A model generated the notes under the pieces. That model searched no databases. It saw nothing but the letters and a program-made list of their open reading frames with translations, and was not told where the DNA came from. From NCBI GenBank assembly GCA_017885485.1, contig JAFNFZ010000161.1:1-5765 (forward strand): a stretch of DNA of 5,765 nucleotides, written 5' to 3'. The position numbers and the translations under genes are program-made. Shown here piece by piece: positions 1-5,006 of the stretch. Numbering within the stretch: the first letter of the stretch is position 1; every line of letters starts with the position of its first letter. The stretch comes from Chloroflexota bacterium. GTDB taxonomy: Bacteria > Chloroflexota > Dehalococcoidia > UBA2247 > RBG-13-53-26.

Positions 1-1235
1 GGATGACCGCCAAAGCGCAGCAGGAGGTCCTGGCACTCAAACAGAGCCTGGACAACATCGAATTCGGGGATACTGCGGGCACTGCCTCTGACGATATCAT
101 CACTCTGTTCGAAGATGAAGACCGGACGGTAGAATTCATCGGCCAGTCTGCCAGCGATAATGCCCACTATGCCTGGGGGGTAGTCCTCCCCTCCTATCAT
201 GAAAAGAGGGACCTCGGTGTCAGCCGGAAGACGCTCCCTGGTTCTGGCCAGGAACTCGCTGGTCAGCTTCTGTCGCTGGGTATTCTTCCTTTCCAGATCA
301 TCAGCCAGGAGGCGGGCTTCCTCAGGGGAGTCTGTCATCAGCAGTCGGTAACTGCTGAAGGCATGGTCCAGCCTCCCCGGTGCGTTGAGGCGCGGGGTCA
401 ACGCCCAGTTGATGTCTTTGGTATCCAGTCCGCCCAACTGCAGTCCGGCAGTGCGGGCCATCTCCAGCAGGCCAAGGCGCTTGGTCTGACCCAGGCCCTC
501 CAGTCCTCTCTTCACCAGATAGCGGTTTTCACCCAGCAGAGGCACCATGTCAGCCACCGTACCAAGGGTGACCAGGTCCAGCATCTCGGCCAATCGCTCG
601 GTTCCGCCGAGGGTCTGGAACAGCGCCTGAACCAGTTTGAAGGCCACTCCAGTCCCGGCAAGATGATAGAAGGGGTAGGAGGAGTCCATGCGTTTGGGGT
701 TGATAACCGCCAGCGCCGAAGGGATACCGTGAGTGACGGTATGGTGGTCAGTGATGATAACGTCCAGCCCTATTCTCCGGGCGTCCTCCACTTCAGAGGA
801 GTTGCTGATGCCGCAGTCAACGGTTATCACCAGGGTGACACCCTGTTCTCTGAGACTCTCCAGCGAGGCCGTGTTGAGGCCATAGCCTTCGTTGGAACGG
901 TGGGGGAAGTATGAGACAACCCTGCCACCGAGAGAAGAGAGTCCTTCATTGAGGATGGCAGTGCCGCAAACACCGTCGGCATCGAAATCACCGTACAGGG
1001 CGATGGTCTCGCCGGAGAGCAGGGCGTGGCAGACCCTGGAGACAGCCTTCTCCATGTCTGGCAGAAGGAAGGGATCGGATTGCAGGCTTTCAGACGTATC
1101 GAGAAAGGCCTCAGCCTGCGCGGGGTCTGTTATGCCGCGGTTGTGGAGGAGTTGAGCCATCAAAGGCGACAGTCCCACCCCTGTCAGGCAATCGACAGCA
1201 GGCGGTGGAAGGATTTTCCACCGGCGGTGGTTCAA
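1..1235 (-). CDS. recJ: Single-stranded-DNA-specific exonuclease RecJ (3' part cut off by window edge)
   Basis: RecJ is a 5'-3' exonuclease on single-stranded DNA in the cytoplasm, acting in RecF-pathway recombination, mismatch repair and base-excision repair. The frame is open for 411 complete codons and leaves the window at base 1. The visible DHH phosphoesterase motifs are YGDFDADG (residues 81-88), VDCG (139-142), TDHH (162-165) and GTVADMVPL (225-233). Next come PRLNAPGR (281-288), PPGIVGIIAGRL (353-364) and the start of the DHHA1 motif, FGGH (408-411). RecJ proteins are usually about 560-580 aa, so roughly 150 residues are missing. I chose TTG at 1235-1233 as the start because it directly follows the fabF stop, has GAAGG at 1243-1247 seven bases upstream, and restores the conserved N-terminus (RRWKI, then GLSPLMAQLLHNRG). 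The first in-frame ATG (codon 26) would delete part of this. All metal-binding residues seen are intact, so the gene looks functional. It is the last visible gene of the operon and is probably translationally coupled to fabF. Confidence 0.95.
   Translation of the reverse strand, partial: MNHRRWKILPPPAVDCLTGVGLSPLMAQLLHNRGITDPAQAEAFLDTSESLQSDPFLLPDMEKAVSRVCHALLSGETIALYGDFDADGVCGTAILNEGLSSLGGRVVSYFPHRSNEGYGLNTASLESLREQGVTLVITVDCGISNSSEVEDARRIGLDVIITDHHTVTHGIPSALAVINPKRMDSSYPFYHLAGTGVAFKLVQALFQTLGGTERLAEMLDLVTLGTVADMVPLLGENRYLVKRGLEGLGQTKRLGLLEMARTAGLQLGGLDTKDINWALTPRLNAPGRLDHAFSSYRLLMTDSPEEARLLADDLERKNTQRQKLTSEFLARTRERLPADTEVPLFMIGGEDYPPGIVGIIAGRLADEFYRPVFIFEQSDDIVRGSARSIPEFDVVQALFECQDLLLRFGGH
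1203..1223 (-). other. Small hairpin inside the first codons of recJ
   Basis: An 8-bp perfect inverted repeat (CGGTGGAA / TTCCACCG, arms 1203-1210 and 1216-1223) with a 5-nt loop lies about 12 nt downstream of the TTG start of recJ. The octamer GGCGGTGG also occurs twice as a direct repeat (1201-1208 and 1223-1230). Because it is within recJ codons 4-11 and has no U-tract, it is not a terminator. It could slow or tune recJ initiation, which is inference. Confidence 0.4.
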
Positions 1236-2501
1236 CTATCTGCCTTCATCATATTCCTTCAAGACAAGGACAGAGTTGTGGCCCCCGAAGCCGAAGGAAT
1301 TGGACAGCGCCGTCCTCACCTTCTTCTGGCGAGCCAGGTTGGGAACGTAGTCAAGATCACATTCCGGATCAGGGTGTTCCAGGTTGATAGTAGGCGGGAC
1401 TATGCCATGCTGAATGGTCAGAACACAGATGATGGCCTCAATGGCCCCGGCAGCGGCGATGAGATGTCCTGTCATGGACTTGGTGGAGCTGACAGGCACG
1501 CGGTAAGCATGTTCGCCCAAGGCGGCTTTGATGGCCACGGTCTCGCACCTGTCGTTCATCTGCGTTGAGGTGCCATGGGCGTTGATGTAGTCTACTTCCT
1601 CCAGATGCACCCCGGCCTTGTTCAGAGCCACCTGTATGGCCTTGGCGCCGCCCTCACCCCTGGCATCGGGTTGGGTGATATGGTGGGCATCTGAGGTAGC
1701 CCCGTAGCCGCCAAACTCCGCCAGGATACGGGCACCACGCCTGAGCGCGTGGGGAAGGCTTTCGAGAACCATCACTGCCGCTCCTTCTCCAATTACAAAG
1801 CCATCGCGCTCGGCATCAAACGGCCGGGAGGCCTTCCGGGGTTCCTCATTGCGCTTGGACAGGGCACCAGCGGCATTGAATCCAGCGATGCCTATGGGTG
1901 TAATGGCTGCTTCAGCGCCACCAGCCAGCATGACATGAGCATCACCACGCCTGATTATCTCGCAGGCTTCGCCGATGGCATCGGCCCCGCTGGAGCAGGC
2001 TGATGTGGCACAGAAGTTGACTCCCTTGGCGCCCAGCATGATGGAGACATGCCCTGAAGCAGCGTCGGAGATCATCATGGGTATCAGGAAAGGGCTTACT
2101 CTATCAGGTCCCTTCTCCGCCAGCACCGCCATCTGAGCGCAAAGCGTGGTTATGACCCCGATACCACTGCCGATAAGCACGCCAACGTTGCAGGCATCCT
2201 CGGGGTGGTTGTCCAGGTCAAGCTTCGCCTGGGCTGCTGCCTGAAGGCTGGCTATCACCGCGAACTGCGTGTAGCGATCCATGCGCCGAGCTTCGCGGTA
2301 CTCGATGTGGTCGGTGGGATTGAAGCCCTTGACCTCGGCAGCGATCCGGGTCTCGAAACCATCCGTGTCGAAAAGGGTGATGCGGTCGACGCCGGACTGG
2401 CCGGACTTGAGGGCCTCCCACAGCGAGGAGACGTCGAGGCCCAGCGGGCTGACTACCCCCAGGCCAGTGACAACAACCCGGTTGTCCGTATTTATGGCCA
2501 A
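1236..2501 (-). CDS. fabF: 3-oxoacyl-[acyl-carrier-protein] synthase II (KAS II)
   Basis: FabF catalyses decarboxylative Claisen condensation of malonyl-ACP with an acyl-ACP, the chain-elongating step of type II fatty acid synthesis in the cytoplasm. The 421-aa protein is a complete thiolase-fold KAS of normal length. The N-terminus carries VVVTGLGVVSPLG (9-21). The nucleophile C169 lies in TSACSSG, and the catalytic histidines are H309 (NAHGTST) and H346 (KSMTGHLIAAAGA, with K341). The gatekeeper loop FGFGGHN spans 403-409. These correspond to E. coli FabF C163, H303 and H340 with a constant offset of six. The start is TTG at 2501-2499, because AGAGAGG (2507-2513) sits five bases upstream and the family's N-terminus begins here; no ATG is suitably placed. 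The gene overlaps the upstream CoA-transferase by 10 bp and is followed without a gap by recJ. No acpP, fabD, fabG or fabH is beside it in the window, so it may serve general fatty acid synthesis or a specialised acyl chain; sequence alone does not decide. Confidence 0.95.
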   Translation of the reverse strand: MAINTDNRVVVTGLGVVSPLGLDVSSLWEALKSGQSGVDRITLFDTDGFETRIAAEVKGFNPTDHIEYREARRMDRYTQFAVIASLQAAAQAKLDLDNHPEDACNVGVLIGSGIGVITTLCAQMAVLAEKGPDRVSPFLIPMMISDAASGHVSIMLGAKGVNFCATSACSSGADAIGEACEIIRRGDAHVMLAGGAEAAITPIGIAGFNAAGALSKRNEEPRKASRPFDAERDGFVIGEGAAVMVLESLPHALRRGARILAEFGGYGATSDAHHITQPDARGEGGAKAIQVALNKAGVHLEEVDYINAHGTSTQMNDRCETVAIKAALGEHAYRVPVSSTKSMTGHLIAAAGAIEAIICVLTIQHGIVPPTINLEHPDPECDLDYVPNLARQKKVRTALSNSFGFGGHNSVLVLKEYDEGR

Positions 2502-3817
2502 TACAGCCTCTCTGCTTCCTTCTTCAGCTCCGCCCGAAAATCGGGGTGGGCAACAGCAATCAGCTCCAGAGCTCGTTCCCTTTGCGTCTTCCCCTTGAGC
2601 CGGGCAATGCCGTACTCGGTGACCACCATGTCGGCCAGGGTGCGCGGCGTACTGACAACTGTGCCAGGCTCAAGTATGGGGACAATACGAGACAGGGTGC
2701 CACCCTTGGCGGTCGAGGATATGGCCACGATGCTCCGCCCGCCCCTGGACAGGTAGGCACCGATGGCAAACGAAAGCTGCCCGCCCGAGCCACTGGTCAT
2801 CACGGTGCCTATGGATTCGGCGGCGATCTGACCGGTGAGATCAAGAGCAATAGCGCTATTGATGGCCACCATATTGTCGTGAGAGGCAATCACCCGCGGA
2901 TCAAGAATGTAGTTCGAGGAGTAGACCTCAAAGAGGGGATTGTCGTTGATGAAGTCCATCTCCTCCTTGGTGCCTCCGCCCACCGCCGTGGCCACTGCCC
3001 TTCCGGCATGAATGTTCTTATGCTTGCCGGTGATGACGCCGTTCATGACCAGCGTGCCGATCCCTCTGACGGTGTTTTCTGAGTGCCAGCCCAGGTCGTG
3101 CTTGCTCTCCAGAACACCGAGCTGAGCCACCCACTCAGCAGTGCCGCCGACGCCAATCTCCAGGCAATCGCCATCCTTGATGAGAGAGCCGATGTACCCG
3201 GCGATGCTCTTCTCCAGTTCTCCAGGGCCCGTGGTCCGCCTGCCCAGGATGTCTGTGCCTCCGGGGATCTTGCCCGAAGGAGTGTGCTCCACAAAGTGGT
3301 CTATCTCTGATACGTGGACGAAGTTGTCGCCGTAGGTCCGAATAATCCTCTCATTGGCTTCGGCGATGACGATCCGGGCTGTCCTGACCCATTCCTTCTT
3401 CATCCAGAGCGAGGCGCCGAAGCTGCAGAAACCATGCTCATCCGGGGGCGAGACCTGGACCATGAACACATCCATGGGCTTGGCTTCGGTCATGTCCGGT
3501 ACGCCGAAGAGGCCACTGACGGTGAAATCCGACTTCCTTTCGGCCACCAGCGCTCTGACCAGGGGCAGGACGTACGACGTTTCCAGTCGGAAGGTATCGG
3601 GGTAGACATCGTACCAGGAGGTATCGTACATGGGAAGGTCGCTGCCACCACCACCCATGATACGCACTCCCGTCAGCTCATCCGCACGGCTGACCAGCGC
3701 CAGCCCCAGGGCGGGGGCCTCCGGCTGGGCAAAGACAACGTAGTCGCCTGACTTCACAGCCTTTATCGCTTCTTCAGCCGAAACCAGTTTCCTTCGATAT
3801 TCCTCTTTCCAGTCCAC
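2492..3817 (-). CDS. Acetyl-CoA hydrolase/transferase family protein (4-hydroxybutyrate CoA-transferase-like)
   Basis: Family I CoA-transferases move CoA between acyl-CoA and a free carboxylate (acetate, butyrate, 4-hydroxybutyrate, succinate) through a glutamyl-CoA thioester; some members hydrolyse acetyl-CoA. From the GTG start the protein has 441 aa, the usual length for the 4-hydroxybutyrate CoA-transferase/Cat1 group. Visible features are the CoA-binding loop EIGVGG (220-225), the likely catalytic Glu247 in HSEN, the C-terminal GSGGQLSF (343-350), STAKGGTLSRIVP (368-380), VTEYGIARLKGK (399-410) and AHPDFRAEL (423-431). The order matches an N-terminal AcetylCoA_hydro and a C-terminal AcetylCoA_hyd_C domain. 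The frame stays open to a TTG at 3844, but I chose GTG 3817-3815. It has AGGAGG upstream at 3830-3835, gives the typical DWKEEYRRKLVSAEEA start, and lies well inside the predicted transcript, whereas the TTG would be about 4 nt from the predicted start site. The gene heads the operon with fabF and recJ. The substrate cannot be read from sequence; the other possibility is a plain acetyl-CoA hydrolase or a propionate/succinate CoA-transferase. Confidence 0.9.
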   Translation of the reverse strand: MDWKEEYRRKLVSAEEAIKAVKSGDYVVFAQPEAPALGLALVSRADELTGVRIMGGGGSDLPMYDTSWYDVYPDTFRLETSYVLPLVRALVAERKSDFTVSGLFGVPDMTEAKPMDVFMVQVSPPDEHGFCSFGASLWMKKEWVRTARIVIAEANERIIRTYGDNFVHVSEIDHFVEHTPSGKIPGGTDILGRRTTGPGELEKSIAGYIGSLIKDGDCLEIGVGGTAEWVAQLGVLESKHDLGWHSENTVRGIGTLVMNGVITGKHKNIHAGRAVATAVGGGTKEEMDFINDNPLFEVYSSNYILDPRVIASHDNMVAINSAIALDLTGQIAAESIGTVMTSGSGGQLSFAIGAYLSRGGRSIVAISSTAKGGTLSRIVPILEPGTVVSTPRTLADMVVTEYGIARLKGKTQRERALELIAVAHPDFRAELKKEAERLYWP

Positions 3818-3829
3818 GCTCTGCGTGCT

Positions 3830-3835
3830 CCTCCT
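3830..3835 (-). promoter_or_regulatory. Shine-Dalgarno site that decides the CoA-transferase start
   Basis: A full AGGAGG lies inside the longest possible frame of the CoA-transferase, 12 nt before GTG 3817 and downstream of the alternative TTG 3844. No purine-rich site precedes that TTG. The 12-nt spacing is long but tolerated, and no other start codon falls between, so GTG 3817 is the better start. Confidence 0.65.
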
Positions 3836-3854
3836 TCCGAACAAGCCAAGTGTG

Positions 3855-3884
3855 ATGTTAGCACCCAGCGTTTCTCAGCGTCAA
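3855..3884 (-). promoter_or_regulatory. Predicted sigma-70-type promoter of the CoA-transferase-fabF-recJ operon
   Basis: On the minus strand TTGACG (3884-3879, five of six matches to the -35 consensus) is followed after 18 nt by TAACAT (3860-3855, four of six). A TG pair one base upstream makes an extended -10. Transcription would begin near 3848, giving a leader of about 31 nt before GTG 3817 that contains the AGGAGG. This is a motif-based prediction with no terminator or operator visible beside it. The 144 bp further upstream (3885-4028) holds no supported gene; it contains two short palindromes, GTTGGGCCAAC at 3954-3964 and GTGCGCAC at 3990-3997. Confidence 0.55.
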
Positions 3885-4028
3885 GGTGCTGATGTTCTCA
3901 CGACCATGCGTGTTTCGGCATGAAAGGGATCGCAACTGGCACAGCACGATACCGTTGGGCCAACAGCGTCCACGCAAGAAGAAGGGATGGTGCGCACAAT
4001 CGGGGGACGACGGCTGGCCCGTGAGCCT

Positions 4029-4313
4029 CTACAGATACCCGAAAACCCCGAGCACCACGATCACGACTGCCAGTGCAGCCCCAAGCAGTCCGCAACCAAG
4101 GTTGAGGCAGGACCTGGCAACGGAATCACTTTCTCCCCTGGGCAGGTGACCCAATGAGACTGAGGACCGCCTCCTGACCCTGGGCTTCTTGACAACCAGC
4201 GGCAGTGCCACCCTGCCCGTGCCCTTGCACCTGGAGCAGGTTATGTCGCCAATCTGCCCAGTACCACGACAGGCACCACACGTTGCGTACTCGATTCCCT
4301 CTACGTCGGCCAT
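4029..4313 (-). CDS. Small membrane-anchored protein with a DnaJ-type CxxCxGxG zinc-binding pair
   Basis: I do not recognise a named family. The 94-aa protein opens with MADVEG and carries two CxxCxGxG motifs, CGACRGTG (12-19) and CSRCKGTG (26-33). These are the repeat units of the DnaJ cysteine-rich domain; four make two zinc sites in DnaJ, so two can make one site with C12, C15, C26 and C29. A basic stretch (KKPRVRRR, 42-49) follows, then a hydrophilic linker and one C-terminal hydrophobic helix (about 73-93) preceded by C69 and C74. By the positive-inside rule the zinc module should face the cytoplasm, with the tail in the membrane. The frame extends upstream to 4511, but I start at ATG 4313 because a promoter lies between 4344 and 4374 and the extension would read through a terminator hairpin. 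The Shine-Dalgarno is weak (GGGG just upstream), and a GTG directly before the ATG is an alternative. There is no J-domain, so it is not a DnaJ. A role in protein or RNA handling at the membrane is only a guess. Confidence 0.75.
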   Translation of the reverse strand: MADVEGIEYATCGACRGTGQIGDITCSRCKGTGRVALPLVVKKPRVRRRSSVSLGHLPRGESDSVARSCLNLGCGLLGAALAVVIVVLGVFGYL

Positions 4314-4343
4314 CACACCCCGGGGGATCGCTTGCCTGCCGCT

Positions 4344-4374
4344 ATTATACCACCTGACGGACCATTGCCGTCCA
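4344..4374 (-). promoter_or_regulatory. Predicted extended -10 promoter of the small zinc-motif gene
   Basis: A perfect TATAAT (4349-4344, minus strand) is preceded by TG plus one base, forming a full extended -10 element. The best -35 is TGGACG (4374-4369, four of six matches) at a long 19-nt spacing, which extended -10 promoters tolerate. The predicted start near 4337 gives a leader of about 24 nt to ATG 4313. It lies just downstream of the terminator at 4443-4478, so the zinc-motif gene appears to be its own transcription unit. Confidence 0.6.
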
Positions 4375-4442
4375 TGGGCACAACTGAACCCGTGGTCTTC
4401 AAGATGGGATTCGCCTTTGCCTGGAAGCGGTGGTGTGGGGGG

Positions 4443-4478
4443 AAAACGATGAACCCCCCGAGCGGGGGGTTCATCGTT
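4443..4478 (-). terminator. Intrinsic terminator of the 67-aa membrane protein gene
   Basis: A perfect 15-bp inverted repeat (arms 4445-4459 and 4464-4478, each with a run of six G or C) encloses a 4-nt loop. On the minus strand it is followed by TTTT, the four A's at 4443-4446 of the plus strand, two of which lie in the stem. It begins 37 nt past the stop of the minus-strand gene ending at 4515. The plus-strand side continues with CAGAAA and has no U-tract, so termination should act mainly on minus-strand transcripts. G-runs flank the hairpin (4437-4442 and 4485-4492). Confidence 0.85.
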
Positions 4479-4514
4479 CAGAAAGGGGGGGGCCTTCCTT
4501 CTATACCTCAAGCC

Positions 4515-4718
4515 TTAGCTGTATGCCCAGTAATCGTTATCCTCAGGTCTGCCGGTGTGGTAGACCCTCAGGGTGATGGCCACTACCCAGGAAGCCACCA
4601 GACCGATGAATCCCAGGGCGATTCCGTAGAATCCAGTGCAGGGGCCGAGGACCATTACCAGAACTCCCAGTCCCATCAGGAAGACCACCAGGGCGTTTGT
4701 CTCATTTCCGTTTTTCAT
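4515..4718 (-). CDS. Small two-helix membrane protein of unknown function
   Basis: I do not recognise the family. The 67-aa protein has a short polar N-terminus (MKNGNETN), a hydrophobic segment at about 9-25, a tight turn GPCTG (25-29) and a second glycine-rich hydrophobic segment at about 30-50. A polar, aromatic tail (RVYHTGRPEDNDYWAYS, 51-67) follows. It therefore looks like a membrane hairpin with both ends probably in the cytoplasm, since the charges sit at the two ends. ATG 4718 is supported by AGGAGG with 6-nt spacing, one of the best ribosome binding sites in the window, and the gene is followed by a strong intrinsic terminator. These two signals make it a credible, well-expressed gene despite its size. 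It lies upstream of another small membrane-protein gene on the same strand but is separated from it by the terminator. It diverges from the GNAT gene across 288 bp. It could be a small transporter accessory, toxin-like or stress protein; nothing in the sequence selects one. Confidence 0.8.
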   Translation of the reverse strand: MKNGNETNALVVFLMGLGVLVMVLGPCTGFYGIALGFIGLVASWVVAITLRVYHTGRPEDNDYWAYS

Positions 4719-4724
4719 TTTGTA

Positions 4725-4730
4725 CCTCCT
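4725..4730 (-). promoter_or_regulatory. Strong Shine-Dalgarno of the 67-aa membrane protein
   Basis: A complete AGGAGG on the minus strand lies 6 nt before ATG 4718. It confirms the start and indicates efficient initiation. A possible promoter further up (TTTACA at 4803-4798, then GATAAC after 19 nt) is too weak to list on its own. Confidence 0.75.
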
Positions 4731-4783
4731 CTTGTTATCTGACTTGATGGTAAGCCACCTGAGGGCGGAGGTGTTATCAACTG

Positions 4784-4804
4784 GTTTACTGAAGAACTGT
4801 AAAC
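4784..4804. repeat. Inverted repeat GTTTAC-9-GTAAAC, possible operator
   Basis: Two perfect 6-bp arms (4784-4789 and 4799-4804) are separated by 9 nt, giving a 21-bp dyad like the binding site of a dimeric regulator. It lies about 65 bp before the 67-aa gene and overlaps its only plausible -35 hexamer (TTTACA). With no U-tract it is not a terminator. An operator role is inference. Confidence 0.35.
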
Positions 4805-4877
4805 GTGACTACACTTCGGCAATGACACCGGGCGCCAATAGACGGCTTCGCAGATGCCGACATCAGGCCCGCAGCCA

Positions 4878-4901
4878 GATATCGTGCCTGATATCGTGCC
4901 C
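4878..4901. repeat. Tandem 12-bp repeat containing GATATC
   Basis: The unit GATATCGTGCCT (4878-4889) is followed directly by a second copy (4890-4901) differing only in the last base. Each copy starts with the palindrome GATATC, and a third GATATC stands at 4923-4928 within the candidate -10 region of the downstream gene. The 12-bp period is near one helical turn, so paired sites would face roughly the same side of the DNA. It is upstream of the GNAT promoter candidate and lies outside any supported gene. Confidence 0.55.
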
Positions 4902-4904
4902 TGG

Positions 4905-4930
4905 TTGACAAACCTTGTTTGTGATATCAT
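4905..4930 (+). promoter_or_regulatory. Candidate promoter of the GNAT acetyltransferase gene
   Basis: A consensus -35 hexamer TTGACA (4905-4910) is followed by TATCAT (4925-4930, five of six -10 matches) with TG plus one base directly upstream of it, an extended -10. The spacing is only 14 nt, clearly short for a sigma-70 promoter, so either the extended -10 acts without this -35 or an activator remodels the spacing. Transcription would start near 4937, leaving a leader of about 70 nt. Confidence 0.4.
4908..4922. promoter_or_regulatory. Palindrome ACAAAC-3-GTTTGT, candidate operator
   Basis: Two perfect 6-bp arms (4908-4913 and 4917-4922) flank a 3-nt spacer. The dyad occupies the gap between the candidate -35 and -10 boxes of the GNAT gene, where a bound repressor, or a MerR-type activator acting on a mis-spaced promoter, would control initiation. 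No regulator gene is present in the window to pair it with. Confidence 0.35.
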
Positions 4931-5006
4931 CCCATTCGAGGGAGTCCCATCCACTTCTGGGTCAGTTGTTGGGCAAGCGGCGTGCAGTGCTCAAGGGAGC
5001 ACATAC

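Noticed and set aside
3..914. Plus-strand 303-aa open frame
   Set aside because: It is antisense to recJ, whose minus-strand frame carries all the DHH motifs. The plus-strand translation has no recognisable domain and is a shadow of GC-rich codon use.
892..1568. Plus-strand open frames (892-1155 and 1026-1568)
   Set aside because: They lie opposite recJ and fabF, have no domain and no ribosome binding site, and are shadows.
2205..3082. Plus-strand open frames opposite fabF and the CoA-transferase
   Set aside because: They have low-complexity, domain-free translations, while the minus-strand frames contain complete catalytic motifs.
3314..3751. Plus-strand 145-aa open frame
   Set aside because: It is antisense to the well-conserved N-terminal domain of the CoA-transferase and has no support of its own.
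3818..3844. N-terminal extension of the CoA-transferase to TTG 3844
   Set aside because: It lacks a Shine-Dalgarno, would sit about 4 nt from the predicted transcription start, and places AGGAGG inside the gene. The added residues do not look like the family.
3886..4149. Plus-strand 87-aa open frame across the 3885-4028 gap; possible transposase remnant
   Set aside because: It overlaps the zinc-motif gene antisense. The translation has no transposase motif, and no terminal repeats or target duplication are visible.
4029..4313. Calling the 94-aa protein a DnaJ chaperone
   Set aside because: Only two of the four CxxCxGxG motifs are present and there is no J-domain HPD motif or substrate-binding domain.
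4314..4511. 66-residue upstream extension of the zinc-motif protein
   Set aside because: It would translate the terminator hairpin and its own promoter. The extension is proline/arginine-rich with no domain, and ATG 4313 fits the predicted transcript.
4878..4901. CRISPR-like repeat
   Set aside because: There are only two 12-bp units with no spacers, too short and too few for a CRISPR array.
4715..4954. Minus-strand 79-aa open frame in the divergent intergenic region
   Set aside because: It has a low-complexity translation, crosses the tandem repeat, and contains the Shine-Dalgarno of the 67-aa gene. It has no ribosome binding site of its own.
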